NCBI RefSeq assembly: GCF_007744675.1
Contig: NZ_CP036269.1
Location: 4,939,546-5,003,545 of the forward strand
DNA from: Gimesia alba
GTDB lineage: Bacteria > Planctomycetota > Planctomycetia > Planctomycetales > Planctomycetaceae
DNA length: 64,000 nucleotides
Direction of reading: 5' to 3'
Part shown: positions 54,847-63,825 of the stretch, piece after piece
Numbering within the stretch: the stretch's first letter is position 1
Layout: the number at the start of each line of letters is the position of its first letter
The notes under the pieces: generated by a model
Told to the model about the DNA's origin: nothing
What the model saw: only the letters and a program-made list of their open reading frames with translations
The model's database searches: none
Made by a program: the position numbers and the translations under genes

Positions 54847-56571
54847 TCAAACAGGAGAGGATGTCAGGCTGCAAACCCGATTTCTTCCTTCTGCTTTTGC
54901 CTGATAGAGAGCACTGTCTGCAGCGGCTACCATCGCTTCTACACTCTCCATGACATGGGGTGCATAGGTTGAAATGCCCAGACTGGCTGTCACTGGAATG
55001 ACGGTGTCATTGAATTCAATCGTTGAAGATTCAATCGAATGACGAATCACTTCGGCAATTCGTTCAGTACCTGCCAAGCCGATATCAGGCAGCAGAATCG
55101 CTAATTCTTCTCCACCATAGCGGGCAGCAATGACACTGTCCGAAGAACGTATCTCTTTGATCCGTTCTCGCAGAATATGGGCTACCCGTCTGAGAACTTC
55201 ATCTCCTGCCTGATGGCCATAAGTATCGTTTACTGATTTGAAGTGATCGAGGTCAATCAGAATCAACGAACACGACATCTGCATACTATGTGCGCGGTTA
55301 AATTCATCCTCAATCAATTCATCAAACGAACGACGATTCACCAAACCTGTTAAACCATCCTGTTTGGCCTGCCGTTCAATCGTGGCATGACTAAGCACTT
55401 TGAGTAGTGTATTCGATAGAAACTGAGAAGCCCAGGAGATCAGACGCAGTGAGCGCTCATCGTAAGGCTGACTTTCCTGACTGGTCAGGCAAATGGCGCC
55501 AATTCGTTTTCGGTTCGTAACCAGGGGAGAAATCAACGCAGCCCCGATTAACGAACGAATGCCATGCTTTTCCAGTTGATCGCCTGCCAGTGAAGTATTC
55601 TCCCCCGAATTTAAGCCGATTCGGACCAGATTAATCTCATGTTCTCTCCAGCGGGCTTTCACACCAGCCTGTAGTGTAATCCCACATTGCACTATGGCTT
55701 TACAGCCCGTTTCTTCACCGGGTGTCGACAGAAATAAACCAGCTCTGCTGGAATTTGTCAGTTGGCGGAGCCGGTCTAAAAATTCCTCAAGCATTTTGAC
55801 GGGAGTTTTATATTGCTGATCGGCTAAAGATCGTAATTCGAGTTGCTCTCTTGTCACCCGTAATTCATAACGGTGAGATTCAAAATCCTGATTCTTCACG
55901 ATGTTCCGCGAGATACAGATCAGCAATCGTTTTGCCAGTTTGATCTGCTGTTTTTCATCCACGCCTTTGGGATACAGGTCGGTCGTGATAAAGATGCCGG
56001 AAACATCTTCTTTATCATACACAGCCATCAGGCAAAGCTTTTGAACTCGTGCTCGATCCTGTTCGTGAAAGCAGGCGTATATTTGGGATTCACGCAGTTT
56101 CTTTCCGCGCAATATCAGAACATTTTCACTGCATAATTGATGTAGTATTTCCCGATCAACATCGTAGACGGCTTTGGTATTTTTAGTAATACCGCGTGCT
56201 TCTCTTAATTTGAATTCCCCATCAATCTGATTGAGATAAAGCCCAAATCCTTCACGTAAAGAAGGAACATACCGTTTTAGCAATAATTCAATCGTCTGGT
56301 CAAATTCAGACTGAGTCACAAACTCGCGCAGAATATGATTCTCGATCAATGTCATGGCACGATCAGATTGAACGTCATTTAATTCTTCTTCAACGGCAGA
56401 AATATTACGTTGGAATTCCTCATTTTCTTTACGAACTGCAGACATTTTCAAAGAGTAAACTGCATATTGCAGGAGACACACACAAGCGATCGCCACAACA
56501 CTTAAGCTGGACACGCCATGCGCCACATTATTCGTAAATACTTCAATGATTGATGCGATAAGGTAAGACAA
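54847..56571 (-). CDS. membrane diguanylate cyclase with GAF-like sensory region
   Basis: The start is uncertain: TTG at 56571 has AGGAG just upstream, and a second TTG at 56604 gives 11 more residues. In the longer form (585 residues) one membrane helix lies at about 30-52 (SSLSVVAIACVCLLQYAVY). A coiled coil follows (about 55-85, RKENEEFQRNISAVEEELND), then two GAF-like regions (about 100-240 and 270-400). The C-terminal GGDEF domain has active-site GGEEL at about 497-501. The preceding ILIDLDHFKSVNDTYGHQAGD is canonical. It makes cyclic di-GMP from GTP. An RxxD inhibitory site is not obvious. Confidence 0.88.
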   Translation of the reverse strand: MSYLIASIIEVFTNNVAHGVSSLSVVAIACVCLLQYAVYSLKMSAVRKENEEFQRNISAVEEELNDVQSDRAMTLIENHILREFVTQSEFDQTIELLLKRYVPSLREGFGLYLNQIDGEFKLREARGITKNTKAVYDVDREILHQLCSENVLILRGKKLRESQIYACFHEQDRARVQKLCLMAVYDKEDVSGIFITTDLYPKGVDEKQQIKLAKRLLICISRNIVKNQDFESHRYELRVTREQLELRSLADQQYKTPVKMLEEFLDRLRQLTNSSRAGLFLSTPGEETGCKAIVQCGITLQAGVKARWREHEINLVRIGLNSGENTSLAGDQLEKHGIRSLIGAALISPLVTNRKRIGAICLTSQESQPYDERSLRLISWASQFLSNTLLKVLSHATIERQAKQDGLTGLVNRRSFDELIEDEFNRAHSMQMSCSLILIDLDHFKSVNDTYGHQAGDEVLRRVAHILRERIKEIRSSDSVIAARYGGEELAILLPDIGLAGTERIAEVIRHSIESSTIEFNDTVIPVTASLGISTYAPHVMESVEAMVAAADSALYQAKAEGRNRVCSLTSSPV

Positions 56572-56855
56572 CGGTCTCCTGCGCTTTCTAACATACAGGC
56601 CCAAATTAAGATGAATCGAAAATCAAATTGAATTTTGTAGTAGTTATTAAAACTTAGCTCAAAAAACGTGGTTGGGGAGCTTGGATTTTTCGTTCACCAA
56701 TCGGGAAATCCCCCACTACTTCTGATTCCCCGCTGAATTCGTTATAATCCAAAGAAAGTGACTTTTTTCTCTTTCAGACCTAAGACCATTTATTTCTAAT
56801 ATTACTGTAGCTAAACTCTTTACAGATAACTTTTTACAGAGTGCCAGGTCCTGCC

Positions 56856-57623
56856 ATGAATAAAACCGCCCCTCTCCCCTGTTCACAGTCCCGATACCGT
56901 TCTCATAAAATCTGTCTGCTGTTCGTTCTGGCTCTGTTTGTAACTCAGGCAGTGCCAGTTTCTGCTGAAAAGAAAAAAGAACAAGCCCCCGACAAGAAAT
57001 CAGCCAAAGCGGACTCCTCTAAAAAGAAGAGCGCAACGCCATGGGTATCACTGTTCAATGGCAAAAATCTCGAAGGCTGGAAGGTCCCTGAATTCGGTGG
57101 AGAAGGTGAAGTCCATGTCAAGGATGGAAACCTGATGTTGGAAATGGGCGTCGATCTGACAGGCGTCACATTGACGAAAGTCAAAAATCTGCCTAAATCT
57201 AACTATGAAGTTGAGCTGGAAGCGATGCGTGTCGATGGCACAGACTTCTTCTGTGGCCTGACATTTCCGGTTAAAAAAGCCCCCTGTTCCTTCATCTTGG
57301 GCGGCTGGGGCGGCAGTCTGTGTGGAATTTCCAGTATCGATGGAGATGACGCCTCTCAAAACAGTACCACGACATTTCAAACTTTTAAGAAGAAGCAGTG
57401 GTATAAAATCCGGCTTCAGGTAACGGATCATAAAATTCAGGCCTGGCTGGATGACAAACAGATCGTCGATCAAAATTTAAAAGATCGAAAAATTTCCATT
57501 CGACACGAAGTAGAACTTTCCCGTCCTTTTGGAATCACATCCTTTGCCACGACAGCTGCTTTAAAAAATATCCGACTGCGCAAACTGACTCAGCAGGAAG
57601 TCGCTAAAACAGCACCGAAGTAA
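56856..57623 (+). CDS. exported DUF1080 (3-keto-disaccharide hydrolase-like) protein
   Basis: The ATG at 56856 follows CCAGG; an in-frame GTG at 56841 is less likely. The 255-residue protein has a signal peptide (ending VPVSAEKK) and a Lys-rich linker. The DUF1080 concanavalin-like domain follows: WVSLFNGKNLEGWKVPEFGG, DGNLMLEMG, YEVELEAMRVDGTDFFCGL, FILGGWGGSLCGISSIDG. The family is very abundant in Planctomycetes and is linked to 3-keto-sugar hydrolysis or glycan binding. The single-domain length suggests a stand-alone secreted protein. Confidence 0.88.
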   Translation: MNKTAPLPCSQSRYRSHKICLLFVLALFVTQAVPVSAEKKKEQAPDKKSAKADSSKKKSATPWVSLFNGKNLEGWKVPEFGGEGEVHVKDGNLMLEMGVDLTGVTLTKVKNLPKSNYEVELEAMRVDGTDFFCGLTFPVKKAPCSFILGGWGGSLCGISSIDGDDASQNSTTTFQTFKKKQWYKIRLQVTDHKIQAWLDDKQIVDQNLKDRKISIRHEVELSRPFGITSFATTAALKNIRLRKLTQQEVAKTAPK

Positions 57624-57808
57624 AAGATCAACATGTTGATTAATCTCAACAGACTGATGGACAATCTCACCACTCTGAATGCTGGTCCTCACTTTTGTGA
57701 ATCCATAACCTGTTAACCCAATTATATTTAGACGAAAACTCATCAATTCAGGAAACAACCGGTATCGGTTTTGCATTTATCAAGAGACAGAAGGGTTTGG
57801 AATAGTGC

Positions 57809-58801
57809 GTGGTTTCAAGCCCTCTTTTTCTTTACTCTGGGCAAAACGGGTTTATCTTGAATTCACAATTAACCGCAGAAGTCGCTGCACTGATTGCATC
57901 GCAAAGTCTTTCTCTGGCAGAAGGAACGAAACCCTTCTCTCCCACAGCACTTTACGATTTCTGGTTTCATGGACAGGAACACCTGAAACAACGCCGTAAA
58001 GCTCTGGAGCCAATTGCCAATGAAACTGGGGATTCTTCTCTCTCCGAAAAAGAGCTGGAAGTGATCCTCAAAGACTTCTTCGCTGAAGAAATGCTGGTTC
58101 GTGTCGTTACCGCGGTGTTTACCGCCGCTGATAAAAGACGCAATCAATGCCAGGCTGAACCCATTTCCCGGAGTCTCTTTTTGTCATTTCTCGATGTCAA
58201 AAAGTTAGCGCTGACAATTCTCGTGTCTGAAAAACAGATGAGCCTGGAGACTTTAAAAAGCCTTAACCGTATCAGACGTTCAATCGAACGCTGGACTGAC
58301 TTGTTTTTAGGACAATTGGTCTTCCAATTTGGCTTGGAAGAATTCGCTCACGATGCGGCCCGTTCCAGAGATTTTGGGGAAGACCAGATCTCTAATCTAA
58401 ATGCACCTCATCCAGTACAAACATGGGATCTGATCACCGCCGGCCTGCGTATCTCGTTCCCCGCGGGCCTCTCCAGCAAAACCGACGATCATTGGGAAAA
58501 AATGCTAGCAGCAATTATCGCCTGCTACCCGTCAGAATGTTTTAACGATTCCGCCACGATGAAATCCCTCCAGCGAATTCGAATCGAGCGTAGTGGTCAG
58601 CATCCGGAAATGCACCCGGATCATCTACCGGAACACTTTAACACAGCCATGTACCGGAGCCTGTTTGGAACGCATTCTCAGAAACAGACAATCCCCAAGC
58701 CACCAGCCAAAGTAAAAGCAGATCTTTCCTCCTTCAATCAGAAAGCGTCGATCAGCTTTTCCAAGCTTAAAAAACGGAATCCAAATGAGTCATCCTCCTG
58801 A
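57809..58801 (+). CDS. cytoplasmic protein of unknown function
   Basis: The start is GTG at 57809 or, about equally likely, TTG at 57857. The 330-residue protein is mostly helical and lacks a signal or membrane helix: YDFWFHGQEHLKQRRKALEP, LEVILKDFFAEEMLVRVVTA, LDVKKLALTILVSEKQM. A basic Ser/Lys-rich tail ends it (SFSKLKKRNPNESSS). The His/Asp-rich central part might bind a metal, but I do not recognise a motif. It precedes the aromatic leader and DAHP synthase on the same strand, with 134 bases between. Confidence 0.72.
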   Translation: MVSSPLFLYSGQNGFILNSQLTAEVAALIASQSLSLAEGTKPFSPTALYDFWFHGQEHLKQRRKALEPIANETGDSSLSEKELEVILKDFFAEEMLVRVVTAVFTAADKRRNQCQAEPISRSLFLSFLDVKKLALTILVSEKQMSLETLKSLNRIRRSIERWTDLFLGQLVFQFGLEEFAHDAARSRDFGEDQISNLNAPHPVQTWDLITAGLRISFPAGLSSKTDDHWEKMLAAIIACYPSECFNDSATMKSLQRIRIERSGQHPEMHPDHLPEHFNTAMYRSLFGTHSQKQTIPKPPAKVKADLSSFNQKASISFSKLKKRNPNESSS

Positions 58802-58935
58802 TCACTTCCGACATGAGAAGAAACTTGAAGGAATATCAGTTGACTTAATTCCCTGCACAGGAGTATGATCTAGTTTGAAGTCATTTCGAAAGAAATTTCG
58901 TTGAATTAGTATTTTTATTGTTTTGGAGTTTCTCC

Positions 58936-59070
58936 GTGACACATCGGTTTGGTACTTTTAGCTTTAATTTTGTGCGGCTGACTTATTTCTCAGCCTGGCA
59001 CTTTTTTAGCTATTGGTTTACCGGAACAGGTTATCAGACCGATCGAGCATACATTGTTCACAATAGATGA
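58936..59070 (+). CDS. aromatic leader peptide of a putative attenuator
   Basis: A GTG at 58936 has TGGAG (58924-58928) seven bases upstream and opens a 44-codon frame ending TGA at 59068. The peptide has eight Phe, four Tyr and two Trp, 14 of 44 residues, with the densest run LTYFSAWHFFSYWF at residues 15-28. Such a frame directly before a terminator and the first gene of aromatic amino acid synthesis is what a ribosome-stalling leader looks like. It is too short for gene callers to report. Conservation in relatives would prove it. Confidence 0.75.
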   Translation: MTHRFGTFSFNFVRLTYFSAWHFFSYWFTGTGYQTDRAYIVHNR

Positions 59071-59103
59071 ACAAACCCCGAATTCGATTGGCCCTGTAAC
59101 CTG
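58992..59103 (+). promoter_or_regulatory. putative attenuator pairing segments (1:2 and 2:3)
   Basis: AGCCTG (58992-58997, over the Trp21 codon) can pair with CAGGTT (59027-59032), with one G-U pair. CAGGTTA (59027-59033) can instead pair perfectly with TAACCTG (59097-59103). The last segment also forms the left arm of the terminator. A ribosome stalled on the aromatic codons would cover the first segment, favour the second pairing and prevent termination. Confidence 0.55.
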
Positions 59104-59124
59104 CCTGGTTACAGGGCTTTTTTT
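59091..59124 (+). terminator. intrinsic terminator upstream of DAHP synthase
   Basis: GCCCTGTAACC (59091-59101) pairs perfectly with GGTTACAGGGC (59107-59117) over a five-base loop, followed by seven T (59118-59124). It lies between the leader peptide and the aroF start at 59160, so it would stop transcription before aroF unless prevented. Confidence 0.92.
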
Positions 59125-59159
59125 GTACCCTGAGTCTAAAATAGAAACGAGTCAAAGCC

Positions 59160-60176
59160 ATGATAGTAGTAATGAAGCCTAATGCCACCGCGGAAATGGT
59201 TCAGGCAATGGTGAAGCGTGTGGAAGAAATGGGGTTGAAAGCACATGTCATCGTTGGCGAAGAACGGACTGTGATTGCAGCCGCTGGTGTTAAACGAGAC
59301 GGCCATCAGGCAGAGCTTGAATCGTGCGACGAAGTGGAAAAAATCGTCCCCATTGTCGCTTCGTACAAAGTCGCTAGTAAAGAAACCAAACCGGACCCCA
59401 CGGTTGTCCAGACCCGCGATCTTAAAATTGGTGGTTCCCATGTGGGAGTGATTGCAGGCCCCTGCTCCGTGGAAAGTGAAGAGCAAATCCTGCAGGTTGC
59501 CCGTCAGGTGAAAGCAGCTGGCGCGACGGGGTTACGAGGTGGTGCTTTCAAACCGAGAACCAGCCCTTACTCATTCCAGGGTATGAAAGAAGAAGGCTTA
59601 AAGTTGCTGGCATTGGCACGTGAAGAAACAGGGCTCGCAATTGTCACCGAAGTCATGACTCCCGAACACGTTGATATGCTTTGTCAATATGCGGATGTAC
59701 TACAAATTGGTGCTCGCAACATGCAGAACTATCACCTGTTGCAAGCCGTCGGCGAAACGCGGACTCCTGTCCTACTCAAACGAGGCCCCTCTGCCTCCAT
59801 CGAAGAATTCCTGCTCGCCGCGGAATACATTCTCGACCAGGGCAATCAGCAGGTCATGCTTTGTGAACGGGGAATTAGAACATTTGAAACACATACTCGC
59901 TTCACCTTGCCTCTGGCAACGGTCCCTTACCTGCATGAGCGAACACACTTACCTGTCGTGATTGACCCCAGTCATGGAACCGGAATCGCCAGCTTGGTGC
60001 CTCCCATGTGTGCCGCCGCGATTGCTGCCGGCTGTGATGGTTTAATCCTCGAAGTTCACCCTGATCCCTCTCGCGCAATGAGCGATGGAGCCCAGTCACT
60101 GACACCAGAGGTTTTCGCAAATACGATGGAAACCTGCCGCAAAGTTGCCGCGGCCATCGGGAAGGAATTAGGATAA
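59160..60176 (+). CDS. aroF: 3-deoxy-7-phosphoheptulonate (DAHP) synthase, type I with N-terminal regulatory domain
   Basis: The 338-residue protein has an N-terminal ferredoxin-like regulatory domain (about 1-75, [20 protein letters not shown]) as in Thermotoga/Bacillus-type enzymes. The catalytic barrel follows: [77 protein letters not shown] and VIDPSHGTG. It condenses phosphoenolpyruvate and erythrose 4-phosphate, the entry to Phe, Tyr and Trp synthesis. The N-terminal domain gives feedback control of the protein by aromatic amino acids in related enzymes. A leader peptide and terminator upstream suggest a second, transcriptional layer of control. Confidence 0.94.
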   Translation: MIVVMKPNATAEMVQAMVKRVEEMGLKAHVIVGEERTVIAAAGVKRDGHQAELESCDEVEKIVPIVASYKVASKETKPDPTVVQTRDLKIGGSHVGVIAGPCSVESEEQILQVARQVKAAGATGLRGGAFKPRTSPYSFQGMKEEGLKLLALAREETGLAIVTEVMTPEHVDMLCQYADVLQIGARNMQNYHLLQAVGETRTPVLLKRGPSASIEEFLLAAEYILDQGNQQVMLCERGIRTFETHTRFTLPLATVPYLHERTHLPVVIDPSHGTGIASLVPPMCAAAIAAGCDGLILEVHPDPSRAMSDGAQSLTPEVFANTMETCRKVAAAIGKELG

Positions 60177-60228
60177 TCGTCTGTTAACGAGTACTGTGAA
60201 TTCACCGTTTGACCGCTGGAGCCCGAAC

Positions 60229-61116
60229 ATGAAGCTTTGCCTCTTTTCTGTAAGTTATGCTGGGTTCTGGGGACAATCTACATTGAATCTCGTCGAATTC
60301 ATCGCCCAGTCTTCCCAACTGGGTTATGATTCGGTGATGTTAATGGGCAAACGGCCTCACCTGTCTCCGTTGGATGTGACTCCTGAGAAGGTCGCCTCGA
60401 TCCAACAAGCGCTCAATGAACATCAAATCAAATGTTCGATCATCGGAGGCTACACTGACTTTTCAGGTACGGGAGCCGCTGAAGTTCCCTTTCTGGAATT
60501 ACAAATCCAGTACGTCGAGCAGCTGGCACAGTTAGCACAGCAACTGGGCGCGTCAACCGTTCGCATCTTTACCGCTTATGACTCCCCGCAACAGACACCA
60601 CACGCACTCTGGTGTCGGGTCGTGTCAGCACTCCAGGAATGTTGTGACCGTGCTGCCGTTTATGATGTTACAATCGCGGTCCAGAATCACCACGACGTTG
60701 GCGTCCACTCGGATGCTTTGTTAGAACTGCTGCACGATATCGACCGCCCGAACTGCAAGCTCGGTTTTGATGCCTGGTCCCCTGCCCTGCGCGAAGAAAA
60801 CCTGTTCGAAGCAGCCCGAAAAATGGCGCCTTACACCGCCATCACTACCAATGCGGACTACATCAGACTCCCCCGTTTCAACTATCAGCCTGATGTGATC
60901 AATTATCAGCGGCAGCAGCCTGATATGGTTCGTGCTGTCAAATTTGGTACCGGATTCATCGATTACTCTGCTTTCTTCCACGGCTTTAAAGAAGGCGGAT
61001 TCAAAGGCACCGCAACCTATGAAATGTGCTCACCCATTCGTGGTGGCGGCAGTCTGGAAAACCTGAATGATTATGCATCAGAGTATCTGACCTGGATGAA
61101 AACACATTTGTTTTGA
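60229..61116 (+). CDS. sugar phosphate isomerase/epimerase-family TIM barrel protein
   Basis: The ATG at 60229 has TGGAG eight bases upstream; a GTG at 60196 would extend the N-terminus without a ribosome site. The 295-residue protein has the xylose-isomerase-like barrel: MKLCLFSVSYAGFWGQ, QLGYDSVMLMGKRPHLSP, GASTVRIFTAYDSP, VTIAVQNHHDVGVHSD (metal-site region), LGFDAWSPAL and GTATYEMCSPIRGGGS. By family it isomerises or epimerises a sugar or sugar-like substrate using a divalent metal. It follows aroF by 52 bases and may be read from the same transcript. The substrate is unknown. Confidence 0.86.
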   Translation: MKLCLFSVSYAGFWGQSTLNLVEFIAQSSQLGYDSVMLMGKRPHLSPLDVTPEKVASIQQALNEHQIKCSIIGGYTDFSGTGAAEVPFLELQIQYVEQLAQLAQQLGASTVRIFTAYDSPQQTPHALWCRVVSALQECCDRAAVYDVTIAVQNHHDVGVHSDALLELLHDIDRPNCKLGFDAWSPALREENLFEAARKMAPYTAITTNADYIRLPRFNYQPDVINYQRQQPDMVRAVKFGTGFIDYSAFFHGFKEGGFKGTATYEMCSPIRGGGSLENLNDYASEYLTWMKTHLF

Positions 61117-61127
61117 AACGCGTGAAA

Positions 61128-62621
61128 TCAGTCAACTTTTTTTCGAGTTGGAAGATACTCTAATAATTCCTGAACCTTTTCCGTTTGTTTGTCTGCAAGA
61201 TTCTCCACCGGGTCAGGCGTCTCTGATATATCATAAAGTTCTAGATTCACCGGCTGTTTTTTGCCGGTGGTGGCTATCAGACGATGTGTTTTCGTACGCA
61301 CACTGATCGCCTTGTTCCAATAACTCAACGCCGCTTCGCGCACATCGGTCTTGCTTCCATCCAAAATTGGTTTCAAACTGATGCCGTCCAATGTATGCTC
61401 TGTCCTTTGAAATTTAGGCTGACAAAGATCGACGAGGGTAGGATAAAGATCAACCGTCTCCACCAGTGCAGTAGATTTCAAACCTGTCTGCGAAACTCCC
61501 GGCGCTCGGATTATCAGCGTACTTTTTAAAGCGCGTTCAAATGGTGCATGCTTGGCCCAGAGTGCCGTATCTCCCAGAAACCAGCCATGGTCTCCCCAGA
61601 CAACAACAATCGTATTCTCACTGAGACCCAGTTCATCCAGCGCAGTAAGCACTTTTCCGACCTGCCGATCCACATAACGCACACACGCCAGATAAGCCCG
61701 TCGTGTCTTGATTTGGGCGGCTTGATCTAAGGGACGCGTTTTTTCGAATTGCATATTGTAACTGTAAAATTCACCACTTTTATGCCAGTAGGGAGAATTG
61801 ATTTTCTCAGGATGAGGCGGCGGGGGAATCGTCACACGCGACATCGCTTCCCAATCTTGTTTAGGAGCCACGAACGGCAGGTGCGGTTTGGAAAAACCAA
61901 GCCCCATGAAGAAAGGTTGCTTCTGTTGTTTGAATTTACCTAGCTTCTGAATCGCCTGTTGAGCCAGCAATCCATCGGGCAGATCTTCATCCTGTTCGAC
62001 AGTGAATTCCATTAGATCTCGTATACCAGAGCCATCTTCGCGGCTGCGCCCATTCGCATAGGCAAAAAAGATACCCCAGCCCCGTTTCCACGATCCAAAG
62101 GGAGTCGCCAGTTCATCCCAGGCATGAGGCAATTCATCACGGCCATCTCCCTTTCCGTTATATTCAAACACGCGCCCATCAGCCGTATGCGAGATTTTTC
62201 CAATACACGTTGTATGATAACCACTGCGGCGAAACAGTTCTGGCAGTGTCTGCGCTCCGGCAGTTTGCTTGGCAGAGAGTGCTGATTTCCCGCGATAGAA
62301 AGCCTGATTACTGCGGGTGACTCCTGAATGATTTGGACTACGCCCGGTCAACAAGGCATAACGGGATGCTCCGCACGTCGGAACCTGGACAAAGTGATTT
62401 GTAAACAGAACTCCCTGTGATGCCAGTCGATCCAGAGAGGGGCTCTGCACATAAGACACGCCGTAACATCCCAGTTCTGTTCGTAAATCATCAATGGCGA
62501 TAAACAACACATTGGGACGTTGTTTCTGCTGTGCCGTAGCGGCTGGTACGGGTAACCAGCACAATAAAAAGATAAAAGACAAAACCAATATTCTGAAAGA
62601 CAAAAAGCGACTCGCATTCAC
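61128..62621 (-). CDS. exported sulfatase (iduronate-2-sulfatase-like)
   Basis: The gene starts with GTG at 62621, preceded by GGGAG. The 497-residue protein has a signal peptide (ending PAATAQQK) and the sulfatase fold: RPNVLFIAIDDLRTELGCYG (metal-binding Asp pair), the active-site region VPTCGASRYALLTGRSP, HTTCIGKISHTADGR and VVWGDHGWFLGD. The formylglycine Cys is in CGASR, where CxPSR is usual, so the third position is Ala. By family it removes sulfate from glycans such as marine algal polymers. Convergent stop is 12 bases from the isomerase-like gene. Confidence 0.9.
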   Translation of the reverse strand: MNASRFLSFRILVLSFIFLLCWLPVPAATAQQKQRPNVLFIAIDDLRTELGCYGVSYVQSPSLDRLASQGVLFTNHFVQVPTCGASRYALLTGRSPNHSGVTRSNQAFYRGKSALSAKQTAGAQTLPELFRRSGYHTTCIGKISHTADGRVFEYNGKGDGRDELPHAWDELATPFGSWKRGWGIFFAYANGRSREDGSGIRDLMEFTVEQDEDLPDGLLAQQAIQKLGKFKQQKQPFFMGLGFSKPHLPFVAPKQDWEAMSRVTIPPPPHPEKINSPYWHKSGEFYSYNMQFEKTRPLDQAAQIKTRRAYLACVRYVDRQVGKVLTALDELGLSENTIVVVWGDHGWFLGDTALWAKHAPFERALKSTLIIRAPGVSQTGLKSTALVETVDLYPTLVDLCQPKFQRTEHTLDGISLKPILDGSKTDVREAALSYWNKAISVRTKTHRLIATTGKKQPVNLELYDISETPDPVENLADKQTEKVQELLEYLPTRKKVD

Positions 62622-62743
62622 AGAAAATCACTCCCACCACAAACACTGACTGACATCAAAAAACAAAACTCAGTCTAGAGTTTGACACGGCGACACAGGC
62701 TTGTACACAGTAAAACAGTCTTAAAGTGCTGTATGCCGCGTGA

Positions 62744-63748
62744 TCAAGATTCCATTACCAGCACGCCGGTCCCATTAATTTGATCGTTTTTCAAATCGAT
62801 CAAGGCCCGATTCGCGTCTTGTAATGAATAGGTAGTGATGTGAGGACGGATCGGGATTTCGGCAGCTTCCAGAAACAGTTCTTGACCATCGGCTCTGGTA
62901 TTCGCGGTGACGGATCGCAGACTGCGTTCATAAAACAGCGTTTCCTCGTAGTTCAACTGAGGAATGTCGGACATATAAATTCCCGCCAGTGCCAGCGTGC
63001 CCCCTTTTTCGAGTTGTTTTAAAGCGGCAGGGACAAGTTCGCCCGCGGGTGCGAAAATAATTGCCGAGTGAACTTTCACGGGCATCTGATCGGCACGTTC
63101 TCCCACCCAGACGGCTCCCATTTCCCGTGCCAGTTTACGATGCTTTTCCCCACGTGTGACGACAAAAACATCACAGCCTCGATGCAGAGCAATTTGAATC
63201 ACGACATGCGCGCTAGAACCGAATCCATAAATCCCCAGCCGTTCTCCCGGCTTCAATTCACTTCGTTTTAAGGCGCGATAACCAATAATGCCCGCACAGA
63301 GCAAGGGAGTTGCCTCGGTATCACTGAAGACGTCCGGAATTGCATACGCATAATCTTCATGCACCACCGCCAACTCGGCATAGCCTCCATCTGCATGATA
63401 CCCGGTGAAGTGAGACTGCTCACATAAATTCTCGCGTCCGGATTGGCAAAACTCGCAAACACCACAAGTACTACGCAACCAGGCAATGCCAACTCGAGTA
63501 CCATGCTGGAAACGCTTGCAAGCCGTCCCCATTTTTATGATAGTCCCTACGACCTGATGTCCCGGGATGATGGGAGACTTGGTTTCTGGCAAATCTCCCT
63601 CGATCACATGCAAATCAGTCCGGCATATCGCACAACAATGCACGCGAATCAATATTTCATTCGGCCCCGGCTCAGGTGCAGGAACATCGACCAGCGATAA
63701 AGGCGAACGACTGATGTCAGCACGCTGATTCAGTATCATGGCTTTCAT
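62744..63748 (-). CDS. zinc-dependent alcohol dehydrogenase (MDR superfamily)
   Basis: The 334-residue protein has the catalytic zinc region CCAICRTDLHVIEGDLP and PGHQVVGTI. The structural zinc lobe STCGVCEFCQSGRENLC has all four Cys, and the NAD-binding glycine-rich stretch is GIYGFGSSAHVVIQIALHRG. It matches the AdhP/propanol-preferring and quinone-independent alcohol dehydrogenase group. It oxidises an alcohol or reduces an aldehyde with NAD(P). It is transcribed alone, upstream of the sulfatase gene and on the same strand with a 122-base gap. Confidence 0.92.
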   Translation of the reverse strand: MKAMILNQRADISRSPLSLVDVPAPEPGPNEILIRVHCCAICRTDLHVIEGDLPETKSPIIPGHQVVGTIIKMGTACKRFQHGTRVGIAWLRSTCGVCEFCQSGRENLCEQSHFTGYHADGGYAELAVVHEDYAYAIPDVFSDTEATPLLCAGIIGYRALKRSELKPGERLGIYGFGSSAHVVIQIALHRGCDVFVVTRGEKHRKLAREMGAVWVGERADQMPVKVHSAIIFAPAGELVPAALKQLEKGGTLALAGIYMSDIPQLNYEETLFYERSLRSVTANTRADGQELFLEAAEIPIRPHITTYSLQDANRALIDLKNDQINGTGVLVMES

Positions 63749-63825
63749 CAGGTCTTATGCTCCCACATTTTTGAATTGATACCAGAACCGTAACCCCAAA
63801 GACATTCTCGATCGGTTGTCAGGTA

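Noticed and set aside
57627-57640. ATCAACATGTTGAT palindrome just after the DUF1080 gene
   Set aside because: No loop and no T-run, so not a terminator; a 14-bp AT-rich palindrome can arise by chance and its place after a stop codon does not suit an operator.
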